From Mycobacterium gordonae (lineage in GTDB: Bacteria; Actinomycetota; Actinomycetes; Mycobacteriales; Mycobacteriaceae): a stretch of 64,000 nucleotides of DNA. A program made the translations under genes and the position numbers. Below are positions 26,157 through 36,237 of this stretch, piece by piece. The stretch lies in contig NZ_LQOY01000019.1 in assembly GCF_002101675.1 (NCBI RefSeq), positions 55,894 to 119,893 on the forward strand, in the 5' to 3' direction. Positions within the stretch are counted from its first letter, which is position 1; the number at the start of each line of letters is the position of its first letter. The notes below the pieces were generated by a model. That model was not told the origin of the DNA and searched no databases. It saw only the letters and a program-made list of their open reading frames with translations.

Positions 26157-28829
26157 TCAGGTGGAGCCTCCGAGTTCAGTTCGGGCCTGGTCGATTTGAT
26201 CGCAGGCGTACGTCACCATGGCGGTGGTGGTCATCGTTTGCCCCTGATGGGTGAGCGTTTCGTAGGCCTGTTCACCGAGGGCCTCGCGTAAGTGCGCGAT
26301 CAATGCGCCGAGTTCAGGCAAGGTGACCGCGGCCATTGGCTTGGCTGCAGCGAAACCAGTGATCATGGCCGCCGGTTGGTAGCGGCCGAGGCGGTCGAGG
26401 AGAAGGGCCAGGATGGCCAGCGGGTTGGGCAACATGCCGATGTTGCCCGATTCATGGTTATTGCGGATGGCGGCGTGAAGACGATCCAAAGCCGTCAGCG
26501 GATCTCCTTGCTCGGCCTCAAGTCCGCACATCCAGTACCCCAGCTGGGTCTCGAAGAAGCGGTTTCCGGTGTTCTGCGCGACGAGCACCGCGCGGCGTAA
26601 CGCATCGAGCGAGCGGTTGGGATCAGTGTCGCGAAAGGCATACCCACAGGCGAAGAGCGTGAACGCGAGCACCCACGGATTGCCGATCGCGCGGGAGGCG
26701 TCGAAAAGACCGTCGGCGGCTACTGTGGCCTCGTCCGTCGAACCGGCGACGGCCAAGGCGAACGCGAGGTTCGCTTCAGCCATGGGATTGGCGTCAGCAC
26801 TGCGGGACAGCTGGGCGCGGCACATCTCGACATACCGATCGGGCTGGCCGACAAACAGATATGCACTGCCGAGCCACGGTTCACCGAAGTACGTCACGGT
26901 GTCGCTGGCAGTCGCGATGACATCCTGGCCGATCTCGCTGTATTGCACAGCCTCGTCGAGGCGTCCCACAAGCACACAGAGCGACGCCCCCACACAGACG
27001 GCGGCCAGTCGCGGATGTTGGACGGCGCGGAGGGGTTCAATCAGCTCTTCGGCCCACATGATCGGTTCGTAATTCTCGAGGAATGGACCAAGCAGTGCTG
27101 CGTACGCCGCGATGGCGGCACTCGTGTTCAGATCACCGTGTTCGGCGGCCCATCGGAACGCCGTGCGCAGATTGGCGAACTCGACCGTGAGCCAGTCGTA
27201 CGCCTCGCGCTGGCGCGGGCTGTCCCACAGGTCCATGATGTCGGTCTCGAGCTCCGCGAAGTACCGCGAGTGGGCGGCCCGAATGTCGGCGGACGAACCG
27301 CCGGCGACCAGTTGCTCCTCGGCGAACTGACGGATCGTTTCCAGCATGAAAAACCTTGTGTGCGAGGCAGATCGGTCGGCCACGAGCAGCGACTTACGTA
27401 CCAGCGTGTCAAGTACCTCGAGCATGCCGTACTCATCCAGGTCGCCCGATCCGGCTATGGCGCAGGCGCTGTGCAGGTTGAAGCCGCCCGCGAAGACCGA
27501 GCAATGGTTAAGCACAGCCTTTTCGGCGTCGTGCAGGAGGTCATAGGACCACGCGACCGCATGGCGCAGCGTGTGGTGGCGTTCCAGGCCGCGCCGCGAG
27601 CCGACTAGCAGCCGGAACCGGTGATCGAGACGGTCGCGCACCTCGCCGGCCGTCATCGACGCCATCCGGGAGGCCGCCAGTTCTATGGCCAATGGAATCC
27701 CGTCCAGGCGTTGACAAATCTCGGTGACGGCCGCGGCCTCACCGGCGTCGGCCAAAGAGAAGTTCGACGTAATGCCTTGGGCGCGTTCGACGAACAAAGA
27801 CACTGCCGCGGAGTCGATTCCGGTTTCGGCATCCAACGGCCGCACCGGTCGCACCTGCTCGTCGGGCACGCCGAGCCCCTCGCGGCTGGTGGCGAGGATG
27901 CGCACGGTGGACGAGTGCGCGAGGAGCGCTTCGATCAGGTCGGCGGCGGCGTCGAGAACGTGCTCACAGTTGTCCAGAACCAACAGCCGGAGTCGGCCCT
28001 CCAACGCGACGGCGACCGACTCGGTGATGGTTTTGCCCGGTTGCTGGGTGATGCCGAGAACGGACGCTACCGCGTCCGGCACCGCCGCCGGATCGGTGAC
28101 TGTTGCCAGCTCGAACAACCACACCCCGTCGGGGAACACCTCAGCCAGTTCCGTGGCCACCTGTACCGCGAGACGGGTCTTGCCGACTCCGCCCACGCCG
28201 GTGAGGGTCACCACCTGATGCGTCTTGATTGCCGCTGCGATGGCGGCGACGTCGGTATCGCGCCCGATCAGGCTGGTGCTCGCGGGCCGCAGATTTCCCG
28301 GACTGGTATCCAGCGCCCGCAGCGGCGGGAACTCCGTGGCCAAGCCCGCGGCCCGGACCTGAAACAGGCTGAGCGGCACGGGAATATCCCGCAATCGCCG
28401 CGGTCCCAGCTCGACCAGATCCACTCCGCTGAGCAGACCTGCCGTCGACTCGGCCAGCAGGATCTGGCCGCCATGCCCGGCGGCCATTACGCGCGCCGCA
28501 CGGTTGAGCACCGCCCCGAAGTAGTCGGCTTCGCGCAGTTCGGCTTCACCGGTCGCCAAGCCCATCCGCACCGGCAACTCGAGCTTGTGTTGGGCAGCCA
28601 CCGCGGCATCCACCGCCGAGCGAGGCGAGGCGAAAGCCGCACACACGCCGTCGCCGGTGTGCTTGAACAGGAAGCCGCCGTGCGCCTCGATCACCTGGCG
28701 CAACACCTCGTCGTGTGCGGTCAGAGCGGAGCGCATCGCTTCGGCGTCCGCCTCCCACCGACGGGTAGAACCCTCGACATCGGTGAAGAGAAACGTCACC
28801 ACCCCCGAAGGAGCAGCCGCCGCGGACAC
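26157..28829 (-). CDS. Class III adenylyl cyclase - STAND ATPase - helical repeat protein
   Basis: The 890-aa signalling protein starts with a class III cyclase domain (1-170): metal ligands Asp17 (FTDVEGST) and Asp60 (KHTGDG), base-selecting Lys56 and Asp102, transition-state Asn109 and Arg113 (LNRAARV). All canonical residues are present, so it should make cAMP. An NB-ARC/STAND ATPase follows, with P-loop GVGGVGKT (211-218), Walker B LLVLDNCEHV and LDGIPLAIELAASR. The rest (about 450-890) is helical TPR-like repeat. Related M. tuberculosis proteins (Rv0386, Rv1358, Rv2488c) end in a LuxR helix-turn-helix; none is visible here, so output may be cAMP only. The next gene on the strand is the pseudokinase. 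Confidence 0.9.
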   Translation of the reverse strand: MSAAAAPSGVVTFLFTDVEGSTRRWEADAEAMRSALTAHDEVLRQVIEAHGGFLFKHTGDGVCAAFASPRSAVDAAVAAQHKLELPVRMGLATGEAELREADYFGAVLNRAARVMAAGHGGQILLAESTAGLLSGVDLVELGPRRLRDIPVPLSLFQVRAAGLATEFPPLRALDTSPGNLRPASTSLIGRDTDVAAIAAAIKTHQVVTLTGVGGVGKTRLAVQVATELAEVFPDGVWLFELATVTDPAAVPDAVASVLGITQQPGKTITESVAVALEGRLRLLVLDNCEHVLDAAADLIEALLAHSSTVRILATSREGLGVPDEQVRPVRPLDAETGIDSAAVSLFVERAQGITSNFSLADAGEAAAVTEICQRLDGIPLAIELAASRMASMTAGEVRDRLDHRFRLLVGSRRGLERHHTLRHAVAWSYDLLHDAEKAVLNHCSVFAGGFNLHSACAIAGSGDLDEYGMLEVLDTLVRKSLLVADRSASHTRFFMLETIRQFAEEQLVAGGSSADIRAAHSRYFAELETDIMDLWDSPRQREAYDWLTVEFANLRTAFRWAAEHGDLNTSAAIAAYAALLGPFLENYEPIMWAEELIEPLRAVQHPRLAAVCVGASLCVLVGRLDEAVQYSEIGQDVIATASDTVTYFGEPWLGSAYLFVGQPDRYVEMCRAQLSRSADANPMAEANLAFALAVAGSTDEATVAADGLFDASRAIGNPWVLAFTLFACGYAFRDTDPNRSLDALRRAVLVAQNTGNRFFETQLGYWMCGLEAEQGDPLTALDRLHAAIRNNHESGNIGMLPNPLAILALLLDRLGRYQPAAMITGFAAAKPMAAVTLPELGALIAHLREALGEQAYETLTHQGQTMTTTAMVTYACDQIDQARTELGGST

Positions 28830-28857
28830 ACCGGCAGAATCTCACAACCGGAACCAA

Positions 28858-28913
28858 GACGACACCACCCGCGCGGCAATCGGAAATGCGATCGCAGCGC
28901 GGGTGGTGTCGTC
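28858..28913 (-). terminator. Strong hairpin downstream of glnA1
   Basis: A perfect 17-bp inverted repeat, GACGACACCACCCGCGC (28858-28874) with GCGCGGGTGGTGTCGTC (28897-28913), encloses a 22-nt loop. It lies about 55 nt past the glnA1 stop and about 30 nt before the cyclase-STAND start, both genes being on the minus strand. There is no T-tract, as is common for mycobacterial terminators. It could also act as a regulatory stem for the next gene. Confidence 0.65.
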
Positions 28914-28940
28914 GAGTCAGGCGGTACGGCCGGCGTCTAT

Positions 28941-28968
28941 TTAGACGTCAGCCTTCAGACGTCAGCCT

Positions 28969-28977
<9 letters not shown>
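28941..28977 (-). repeat. 14-bp tandem repeat duplicating the glnA1 stop region
   Basis: On the minus strand GACGTCTAA (last codons of glnA1) is followed by two further copies at 14-bp spacing, GACGTCTGA and GACGTCTAA, joined by AGGCT. Stops therefore fall at 28971-28969, 28957-28955 and 28943-28941. The array has a period of 14, so the three stops lie in all three frames. Confidence 0.85.
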
Positions 28978-30405
<1,428 letters not shown>

Positions 30406-30437
30406 GGAAGGCTCCTTTACTTGGTGATTCGCGGCCG

Positions 30438-30491
30438 ACGCTAGGGAGCAGTTGTTGCCCGTCAGTCAACCCCGTGTTGCGCAGACGTTAC
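30438..30491 (-). promoter_or_regulatory. glnA1 promoter with GlnR-like box
   Basis: On the minus strand, GTAAC-N6-GCAAC (30491-30476) matches the GlnR a-site/b-site pattern (gTnAC-n6-GaAAC, nine of ten positions) and the AC-n9-AC core described for mycobacteria. It is followed by TTGACT (30469-30464) and TAGCGT (30443-30438), a plausible -35/-10 pair with a rather long 20-bp spacer. This fits nitrogen control of glnA1; binding is inferred. Confidence 0.5.
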
Positions 30492-30534
30492 GTACCACGG
30501 CGGCGACAACAGCACCCGGGTGACCGCCGGGCCC

Positions 30535-30540
30535 TATTGT
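30535..30540 (+). promoter_or_regulatory. Probable -10 box of the leaderless small ORF/RDD gene unit
   Basis: TATTGT ends 7 nt before ATG 30548 with no ribosome site between, the geometry of a leaderless transcript. Confidence 0.5.
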
Positions 30541-30547
30541 GAAGGCC

Positions 30548-30637
30548 ATGGCCCGCAAGATCGTAACCGGTCCGACGTCAATGCTGAACGGGCTGTCCCG
30601 GCGGCGGACGGCCGAGGTCACCGGACGCCGTCGATGA
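30548..30637 (+). CDS. Small leaderless ORF (29 aa), coupled to the RDD gene
   Basis: ATG 30548 opens a 29-codon frame (MARKIVTGPTSML.., Arg-rich end RRRTAEVTGRRR) whose TGA overlaps the RDD gene's ATG by 4 bp (ATGA). A TATTGT -10 box lies 7 nt upstream, and third codon positions are mostly G or C, as in real genes here. I do not recognise the peptide. It may be a regulatory leader peptide that lets ribosomes reach the RDD start, which has no clear ribosome site of its own, or a functional small basic protein. An alternative reading is that it is untranslated leader. Confidence 0.5.
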   Translation: MARKIVTGPTSMLNGLSRRRTAEVTGRRR

Positions 30638-31056
30638 CGGCGGAATCACCGGCGGGTTACCCCGGCGAAACCCTCGGCCTGCCGCGGACGGGGCCAGGTT
30701 CAATGGCGCCGATGGGACGGCGCCTGTTGGCGCTCCTGGTCGACTGGTTGATCGCCGGCGGACTGGCGCTGCTGGCACTGACGCTCGGCGCAATCTCCGA
30801 CACGTTGTTGTCGACGGTGCAAGCGGTGGTGTGGCTGGTGATCGGCGCGGTGTCCGTGCGGCTCTTCGGCTTCAGCCCGGGCCAGCTGGCATTGCGTATC
30901 CAGGTGGCGGCGACCGATGGCCGATTGCCGATCGGCATCGGCCGCGCCCTGGCCCGCGGCTTGTTGATCTTCCTGGTGGTCCCGCCGTTGTTCACCGACA
31001 CCGATGGACGAGGCCTGCAGGACCGGTTGACCAGAACCGCGGTGCTACGCCGCTGA
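30634..31056 (+). CDS. RDD family membrane protein (Rv2219A-like)
   Basis: The 140-aa protein carries an RDD domain: GRRLLALLVDWLIAGGLALLALTLG (first helix with the R..D pair), a second helix TVQAVVWLVIGAVSVRLFG, FSPGQLALRIQV, and a third segment GLLIFLVVPPLF followed by DGRGLQDRLTRTAV. RDD proteins are small integral membrane proteins of uncertain, possibly transport, function. ATG 30634 gives a length close to Rv2219A (about 138 aa). The upstream extension of the frame to 30520 is less likely. It ends 3 nt before the stop of the convergent PE_PGRS gene. Confidence 0.87.
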   Translation: MTAESPAGYPGETLGLPRTGPGSMAPMGRRLLALLVDWLIAGGLALLALTLGAISDTLLSTVQAVVWLVIGAVSVRLFGFSPGQLALRIQVAATDGRLPIGIGRALARGLLIFLVVPPLFTDTDGRGLQDRLTRTAVLRR

Positions 31057-31059
31057 CGC

Positions 31060-33396
31060 TCACCCGTTGGCGCCGCCGCTGCCGGCGGTGCCCGGCAGCG
31101 CGCTGCCCTGGCCGCCGGCGCCTCCGGTGCCGCCGCCGGCGCCCGCGTTGAGCCCGCCGCTGCCGCCGTTGCCTCCGAAGCCGATGCCGGTGGCGGCCCG
31201 ACCGCCGTTTCCGCCGTTGCCGCCCTTGATGACGCCGTTGTCGCCGGCATAGCCGTCGCCACCGGCGCCGCCGCTGCCGAACCACATCCCGGCGTTGCCG
31301 CCGTTGCCGCCGGCACCGCCGAGTTGGCCGCCGCTGCCGCCGTCTCCGCCGTTGCCCCACAGCACCCCGCCGTTGCCGCCGTTGCCGCCGTGCGCGCCAC
31401 CGGTGAAGCCGAACCCGCCGAGTCCGCCGTTGCCGCCGTTTCCGATGAGCCCGATCGCGCTGCCGCCGTTGCCGCCGATCCCGCCGACCCCGGCCGCGCC
31501 TCCGCCGATCCCGCCGAGTCCGCCGTTGCCGCCGAAGCCGAACAGTTGACCGCTGGTGCCGCCGTTGCCGCCGGCCCCGCCGTTGCCGAACACGCCGTAG
31601 CCGCCCACCCCACCGGCTCCACCGTTGCCGACCAGGGCGATCGCGTTGCCGCCGGTGCCGCCCGCCCCGCCGGTGCCCCCGGGGCTGGTGGCGGTGCCGC
31701 CGTTGCCGGCCAGACCGCCGTTGCCGAACAGCCGCCCGCTGACCCCGCCGGCCCCGCCGGTGCCACCCGTCCCATTGGTGGTGGCCCCGCCGGCGCCGCC
31801 GGCCCCGCCATCGCCGATGAGCCCCAACACGTTGCCGCCGCGACCGCCGGCGCCGCCGGCGCCGCCGAGGGTGTTGTAGCCGCCGGCGGCTCCGGCGCCA
31901 CCGTTGCCGAACAACAAGCCACCGGTCCCGCCGCCGCCCCCGGCTGCTGCCTGGTTGGCCGCCGACGCGCTCTGCCCGCCGACGCCGCCGGCTCCGCCGT
32001 CACCGACCAGACCGATTGCGTTGCCGCCGTTGCCACCGATTCCACCGAGCCCGGCAGCGCCGACGCCGCCGGCTCCGCCATTGCCGCCGAAGCCGATCAC
32101 CAGGCCGCCGTGGCCACCGCTGCCGCCGGCCCCGCCGGCGCCGGCCACACCGTTGCCGCCCAGACCGCCGGCACCGCCGTTGCCGATTACGGTGAGCGCG
32201 TTGCCGCCGGCCCCCCCGGCCCCGCCGGTGCCGCCCGCGGCGGTCGCTATGCCGCCATTCCCGCCGATACCGCCGTTGCCCAACAAATGCCCGCTGCCGC
32301 CGCCGGCGCCGCCGGCCCCGGCAGTGCCGGTCGTGGTGTACCCGCCGGCGCCACCGGCCCCGCCGTCGCCGATGAGCCCGAGTACGTCGCCGCCCTGTCC
32401 GCCCGCGCCGCCGGGACCACCGAAGATGTTGTATCCGCCGGCACCGCCGGCCCCGCCGTTGCCGAACAGCAACCCGCCGGTGCCGCCGTTGCCGCCGGCA
32501 GGCGCCGCCGCAAGCGGGTCACCGGTTTGCCCGCCGACGCCGCCCGCCCCGCCGTTGCCGATGAGCCCGAAGACGTTGCCACCGTTACCGCCGGCTCCGC
32601 CGACGCCAGCCGCACCGACTCCGCCGGCGCCGCCATTGCCACCGACCCCGAAGAGCACGCCGCCGCTGCCGCCGCTGCCGCCCGCGCCTCCGACAGTGCC
32701 GAGTCCTCCGGTGCCACCTGCCCCGCCGGTGCCGATCAGCCCGAAGACGTTGCCGCCGGCGCCACCGGCTCCGCCGGACCCGCCGAGGCCCAGGCCGCCG
32801 ATGCCCCCGGATCCGCCGTTGCCGTACAGCCACCCGCCGGTGCCTCCCGCGCCGCCGTTCGCGCCGGCGCCGCCGGCGCCGCCGGAACCGCCACTACCGA
32901 ACAGGCCGGCGGCTCCGCCGTTACCGCCTTGCTGGCCGGCCGCGCCCGACCCGCCGTTGCCGCCGTTACCGAACAACAGCCCGCCGGCTCCGCCGCTGCG
33001 CCCGGTACCGGGCAACCCGTTGGCGCCGTTGCCGATCAGCGGGCGGCCCAGCAGCGTCTGAGTCGGGGCGTTGATCGCGCCGAGCAAGTTCTGCTGAATC
33101 GTCTGCAGGGAAGCGTTCACCGCGTCCGCGCTGCCGTAGGCGGTCCCGCCCGCGGTCAAGACCCGCACAAATTCGTCGTGGAAGGCCGTCGCCTGGGCGC
33201 TGACGGCGCGATAAATCTCGCCGTGGCCGTTGAACAGTTCGGCGATGGCTTCCGACACCTCGTCGGCGCCGGCGGCCAACAGTTCTGTTGTCGAACTCGC
33301 GGCCGCGTGGTTGGCCGCGCTGACGGCCGACCCGATACCCGCCAGATTCGACGCTGCCGCCGCCACGCTCTCCGCCGACACGATCACAAACGACAC
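31060..33396 (-). CDS. PE_PGRS family protein (large)
   Basis: The 778-aa protein has a PE domain in residues 1-95 ([22 protein letters not shown].., [14 protein letters not shown]), a linker with [17 protein letters not shown], and then about 640 residues of GGxGG repeats. Within these a larger unit recurs, with marker phrases such as [40 protein letters not shown] and [10 protein letters not shown], indicating internal block duplication. The start is GTG with GGGAGGA about 5 nt upstream. The protein is expected to be ESX-5 exported to the cell surface. The upstream region is unusually AT-rich for this genome. No PE_PGRS is remembered at this position in H37Rv. Confidence 0.95.
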   Translation of the reverse strand: MSFVIVSAESVAAAASNLAGIGSAVSAANHAAASSTTELLAAGADEVSEAIAELFNGHGEIYRAVSAQATAFHDEFVRVLTAGGTAYGSADAVNASLQTIQQNLLGAINAPTQTLLGRPLIGNGANGLPGTGRSGGAGGLLFGNGGNGGSGAAGQQGGNGGAAGLFGSGGSGGAGGAGANGGAGGTGGWLYGNGGSGGIGGLGLGGSGGAGGAGGNVFGLIGTGGAGGTGGLGTVGGAGGSGGSGGVLFGVGGNGGAGGVGAAGVGGAGGNGGNVFGLIGNGGAGGVGGQTGDPLAAAPAGGNGGTGGLLFGNGGAGGAGGYNIFGGPGGAGGQGGDVLGLIGDGGAGGAGGYTTTGTAGAGGAGGGSGHLLGNGGIGGNGGIATAAGGTGGAGGAGGNALTVIGNGGAGGLGGNGVAGAGGAGGSGGHGGLVIGFGGNGGAGGVGAAGLGGIGGNGGNAIGLVGDGGAGGVGGQSASAANQAAAGGGGGTGGLLFGNGGAGAAGGYNTLGGAGGAGGRGGNVLGLIGDGGAGGAGGATTNGTGGTGGAGGVSGRLFGNGGLAGNGGTATSPGGTGGAGGTGGNAIALVGNGGAGGVGGYGVFGNGGAGGNGGTSGQLFGFGGNGGLGGIGGGAAGVGGIGGNGGSAIGLIGNGGNGGLGGFGFTGGAHGGNGGNGGVLWGNGGDGGSGGQLGGAGGNGGNAGMWFGSGGAGGDGYAGDNGVIKGGNGGNGGRAATGIGFGGNGGSGGLNAGAGGGTGGAGGQGSALPGTAGSGGANG

Positions 33397-33776
33397 TGCT
33401 GTCCTCCCGCCGTCGAGACCCGGCTACCGACGGGTCGCTTCGAATTGCCCGAAATAACAGGCGCAAACGTACGGGTAATGGTGGCTGGATTCGCGCTAAT
33501 TTATCAAAACGTTATCAAGTACTTTATTGCCGGTACTGTCAATGTTAAGCGCTTATACAAACAGTCAAAAAATGGAAATTGAAGCTAATTTGTCAAATGG
33601 CTTTACAACGCAACTTTTCCCGGCATTGCGGAAGGTGCTGGCAGCGGGAACGAGGCTGATACGGGCGAGGCTGCGCCGCGACCGGCGACGGCGGCGTGGC
33701 CAGGAAATACAAGAATTCGCGGCGAATTGGATTCAAATTGGCGAATTGCCGGCTGGGCTGAGCCGGCCGGCACGAA
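33397..33776. other. Intergenic region, partly AT-rich, upstream of PE_PGRS
   Basis: No gene is supported in these 380 bp. About 33490-33610 is strongly AT-rich and reads on the minus strand as several TTGACA or TTGACT-like hexamers, likely promoter elements for the PE_PGRS gene. A 13-bp near-repeat, GCTAATTTATCAA (33495) and GCTAATTTGTCAA (33584), bounds it. The rest is GC-rich spacer ending in a hairpin near the DUF4191 stop. Confidence 0.6.
33748..33767 (-). terminator. Hairpin after the DUF4191 gene
   Basis: GCCGGCT (33748-33754) pairs with AGCCGGC (33761-33767) around a 6-nt loop, about 10 nt past the DUF4191 gene stop. It is followed on the minus strand by AT-rich sequence (AATTCGCCAATTT). 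It is a plausible but weak intrinsic terminator. Confidence 0.45.
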
Positions 33777-34529
33777 TTACTTGCGGCGTACCGTACGCTG
33801 CACACCGCGCATCTTGCCGGAGTTGGGCAGCGGCCCTTTTGGCATCATCGCGGCACCGGCCCGGGAACCGAGCGCGGCCAGCCGGGATTCCAAGGTATCC
33901 ATCTTCTTTGCGGTGATATTGGCGGGAAGGCGATTCAGGTGGCGCTCCAACTTTGCCAACGCAACCTCGCCCTCACCGTTGCCCACGATGATGTCGTAGA
34001 TGGGCACTTCACCGACCACTCGCGCCGTGCGCTTCTTCTCTTGTGCGAGCAGGGGTTTGACTCGAGTCGCCGAACCCTCACCGACCAGGATGACGCCAGG
34101 CCGGCCGATCACCCGGTGCACCGCGTCGAAGTGTCCGGTCGCGGCAACGCCCGGGGTCACCCGCCACTTGCCCCGCAGGTTGTCCAGCACCCAGGCGGCG
34201 GCGCCGGTCTGGCCCTCGGCCTGCTGGAACACGCTGCGCTGCGCCCGTCGGCCGAAGATGATGAACGCCACCAGCGCGCCCAGCAGCAGCCCGAACAGGA
34301 TCATCACGATCATGGTCAGCCCACCGGCCCACACCCCGACCGCCACGCTGGCCGCCACGATCAGCACGAACGCGCCGATCATGTAGGGCAGCAGGCGCTT
34401 GTCCTGCTTGCGCTGCATGTTGAACGCCTGCCACAGCTGAGCCCGCCGTTGTTTGGAAGCAGCCTTGCGGGCGGCCGCCGCCTCGGCCTTGGCAGCCTTG
34501 TTCTCGGCAGCAGTTCGGGATTTCGCCAT
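33777..34529 (-). CDS. DUF4191 membrane protein (Rv2219-like)
   Basis: The 250-aa protein has an Ala/Lys-rich cytoplasmic N-terminus (residues 1-50) and two adjacent membrane helices (about 52-72, MIGAFVLIVAASVAVGVWAG, and about 75-95, IVMILFGLLLGALVAFIIF). A cytoplasmic domain of about 150 residues contains VHRVIGRPGVILVGEG and ends in a basic tail. Family function is unknown. ATG 34529 gives exactly the 250 aa of Rv2219. It lies just downstream of lipA in the same direction (26 nt), an arrangement conserved in mycobacteria, so it may be cotranscribed with lipB-lipA. Confidence 0.92.
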   Translation of the reverse strand: MAKSRTAAENKAAKAEAAAARKAASKQRRAQLWQAFNMQRKQDKRLLPYMIGAFVLIVAASVAVGVWAGGLTMIVMILFGLLLGALVAFIIFGRRAQRSVFQQAEGQTGAAAWVLDNLRGKWRVTPGVAATGHFDAVHRVIGRPGVILVGEGSATRVKPLLAQEKKRTARVVGEVPIYDIIVGNGEGEVALAKLERHLNRLPANITAKKMDTLESRLAALGSRAGAAMMPKGPLPNSGKMRGVQRTVRRK

Positions 34530-34555
34530 AGTCACTAAGGATACGTACGCGCCGG

Positions 34556-35491
34556 TTATCCGGGCGTGGAGGTTCGTGCCGTGCGGGCCTGCTCGTAGAG
34601 CCGGCCGGCCCGGTAGGAGGACCGGACCAGCGGACCGGCCAGAACGCCGGCGAAGCCCAGCCCTTCGGCGAACCGGGCGAACTCGACGAACTCGTCCGGT
34701 GTCACCCATCGCTCCACCGGATGGTGGCGGGCCGTGGGTCGCAGGTATTGGGTGATGGTGACGATCTCGCAGCCGGCGGCGTGCAGATCGGCTAGCGCGG
34801 TGTGCACCTCATCGGGAGTCTCGCCCAAACCGAGGATCAGGTTGCTCTTGGTGACCAGGCCGAAATCGCGTGCAGCGGTAAGCACATCCAGGCTGCGTTG
34901 GTAGGTGAAGGCCGGACGGATCCGCTTGAAGATTCGCGGCACGGTTTCGACGTTGTGCGCCAACACTTCCGGCCGGGACTCGAAGACCTCGGCGAGCCGG
35001 GCGGGCTCGCCGTTGAAGTCCGGGACCAGTAGTTCGACGCCGGTGGACGGGTTGAGCTCCTTGATGGCGCGCACCGTCTCGGCGTACAGCCAGGCGCCGC
35101 CGTCGGGCAAGTCGTCGCGGGCGACGCCGGTGATCGTCGCGTAGCGCAGGCCCATCGTCTGCACGCTCTCGGCCACTCGCCGGGGCTCGTCGCGGTCCAG
35201 TTCGGCGGGCTTGCCGGTGTCGATCTGGCAGAAATCGCAGCGGCGGGTGCACTGGTCGCCGCCGATCAGGAAGGTCGCCTCGCGGTCCTCCCAGCATTCG
35301 AAGATGTTGGGGCAGCCGGCCTCTTCGCAGACGGTGTGCAGGCCCTCGCGCCGGACCAGGCTCTTGAGCTCGGTGTACTCCGGTCCCATCCGGGCCCGGG
35401 TCTTGATCCACGGCGGTTTGCGCTCGATCGGGGTCTGGGCATTGCGCACCTCAAGGCGCAGCAGTTTCCGACCCTGAGGAGCGACAGTCAC
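34556..35491 (-). CDS. lipA: Lipoyl synthase
   Basis: This 311-aa radical-SAM enzyme inserts two sulfur atoms into protein-bound octanoyl groups to make lipoate. Both iron-sulfur clusters can be read off: the auxiliary cluster ligands Cys55, Cys60 and Cys66 ([12 protein letters not shown]) and the radical-SAM CX3CX2C at Cys81, Cys85 and Cys88 (CTRRCDFC). The C-terminal RSSYRAG serine motif, which ligates the auxiliary cluster, is also present. The GTG start overlaps the lipB stop by 4 bp, so LipB (octanoyl transfer) and LipA are translationally coupled. A main target, DlaT, is encoded at 41581. Confidence 0.97.
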   Translation of the reverse strand: MTVAPQGRKLLRLEVRNAQTPIERKPPWIKTRARMGPEYTELKSLVRREGLHTVCEEAGCPNIFECWEDREATFLIGGDQCTRRCDFCQIDTGKPAELDRDEPRRVAESVQTMGLRYATITGVARDDLPDGGAWLYAETVRAIKELNPSTGVELLVPDFNGEPARLAEVFESRPEVLAHNVETVPRIFKRIRPAFTYQRSLDVLTAARDFGLVTKSNLILGLGETPDEVHTALADLHAAGCEIVTITQYLRPTARHHPVERWVTPDEFVEFARFAEGLGFAGVLAGPLVRSSYRAGRLYEQARTARTSTPG

Positions 35492-36177
35492 AGCGTCGAT
35501 GCTACGCGGCCGGCCAAATGATCCCGTACCGGCAGAGCCCCGTCCAAAGCGTCACACACGGCCTCGGCGACCGCGGCTCTGACGTCGTCCACCGCGATGT
35601 GACGGCCGAGTTCGGCGGACAACGAGGTGACACCGGCGTCGGTGATGCCGCACGGCACGATCGCGTTGAATGCCCCCAAGTCGCAGTCACAGTTCAGGGC
35701 GAACCCGTGCAGCGTCGTCGAACGCGAAACCCGCACCCCGATCGCGGCGACCTTGCGGGCGGGCCGTCCCGGCACCCAGACACCGGAGCGTCCGTCCACT
35801 CGCCCCGCTTCCAGGCCGAGGGCGCCACAGATCTTGATCAGGGCTTCTTCGAGACGCCGCACGTAGTTCACTACGTCAAGCGGTTCGGCCAGACCGATGA
35901 TCGGATAGCCGACCAGCTGCCCGGGACCGTGCCAGGTGATCTTCCCGCCGCGATCGGTATCGACGACGGGGGTGCCGTCCAGGGGCCGTTCGTTCGCCTC
36001 GGTGCGCCGGCCGGCGGTGTAGACGGCCGGGTGTTGCAGCAGCAAAAGGGTGTCGGGTCCGCCGGCGAACCGGGCATCGGCCAGCTCGCGCTGCAACTGC
36101 CAGGCACCCTGGTAATCGATCGTGTCGAGCTGCCGTACCTCAATGGGAGCGGGGCTGGACCGGATTGAAGCCCTCAC
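35488..36177 (-). CDS. lipB: Octanoyl-ACP:protein octanoyltransferase
   Basis: LipB moves octanoate from acyl carrier protein to lipoyl-domain lysines, the first step of lipoate assembly. The 229-aa protein has the substrate block [17 protein letters not shown] and the catalytic pair Lys142 ([10 protein letters not shown]) and Cys176 ([13 protein letters not shown]), at the same numbers as in M. tuberculosis LipB. The start is placed at GTG 36177 (MRASIRSS..), which gives that length; the frame is open to 36477, but the extra part overlaps the divergent DUF1622 gene. The 3' end is coupled to lipA. Confidence 0.95.
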   Translation of the reverse strand: MRASIRSSPAPIEVRQLDTIDYQGAWQLQRELADARFAGGPDTLLLLQHPAVYTAGRRTEANERPLDGTPVVDTDRGGKITWHGPGQLVGYPIIGLAEPLDVVNYVRRLEEALIKICGALGLEAGRVDGRSGVWVPGRPARKVAAIGVRVSRSTTLHGFALNCDCDLGAFNAIVPCGITDAGVTSLSAELGRHIAVDDVRAAVAEAVCDALDGALPVRDHLAGRVASTL

Positions 36178-36237
36178 CTCAGCGACGTTACGCGAAGCAC
36201 CCGCCCGACAGATCCACCAGCCGCTAATCTGCCTGCC

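Noticed and set aside
19892..28829. Genomic island or prophage signature in the accessory block
   Set aside because: No integrase, transposase, tRNA or flanking direct repeat was found, and codon use resembles the neighbouring core genes.
31324..33582. 752-codon open frame on the + strand opposite the second PE_PGRS gene
   Set aside because: Same cause: antisense of PGRS repeats, low-complexity AVA/GAA-type protein, no ribosome site. The PE domain on the minus strand is decisive.
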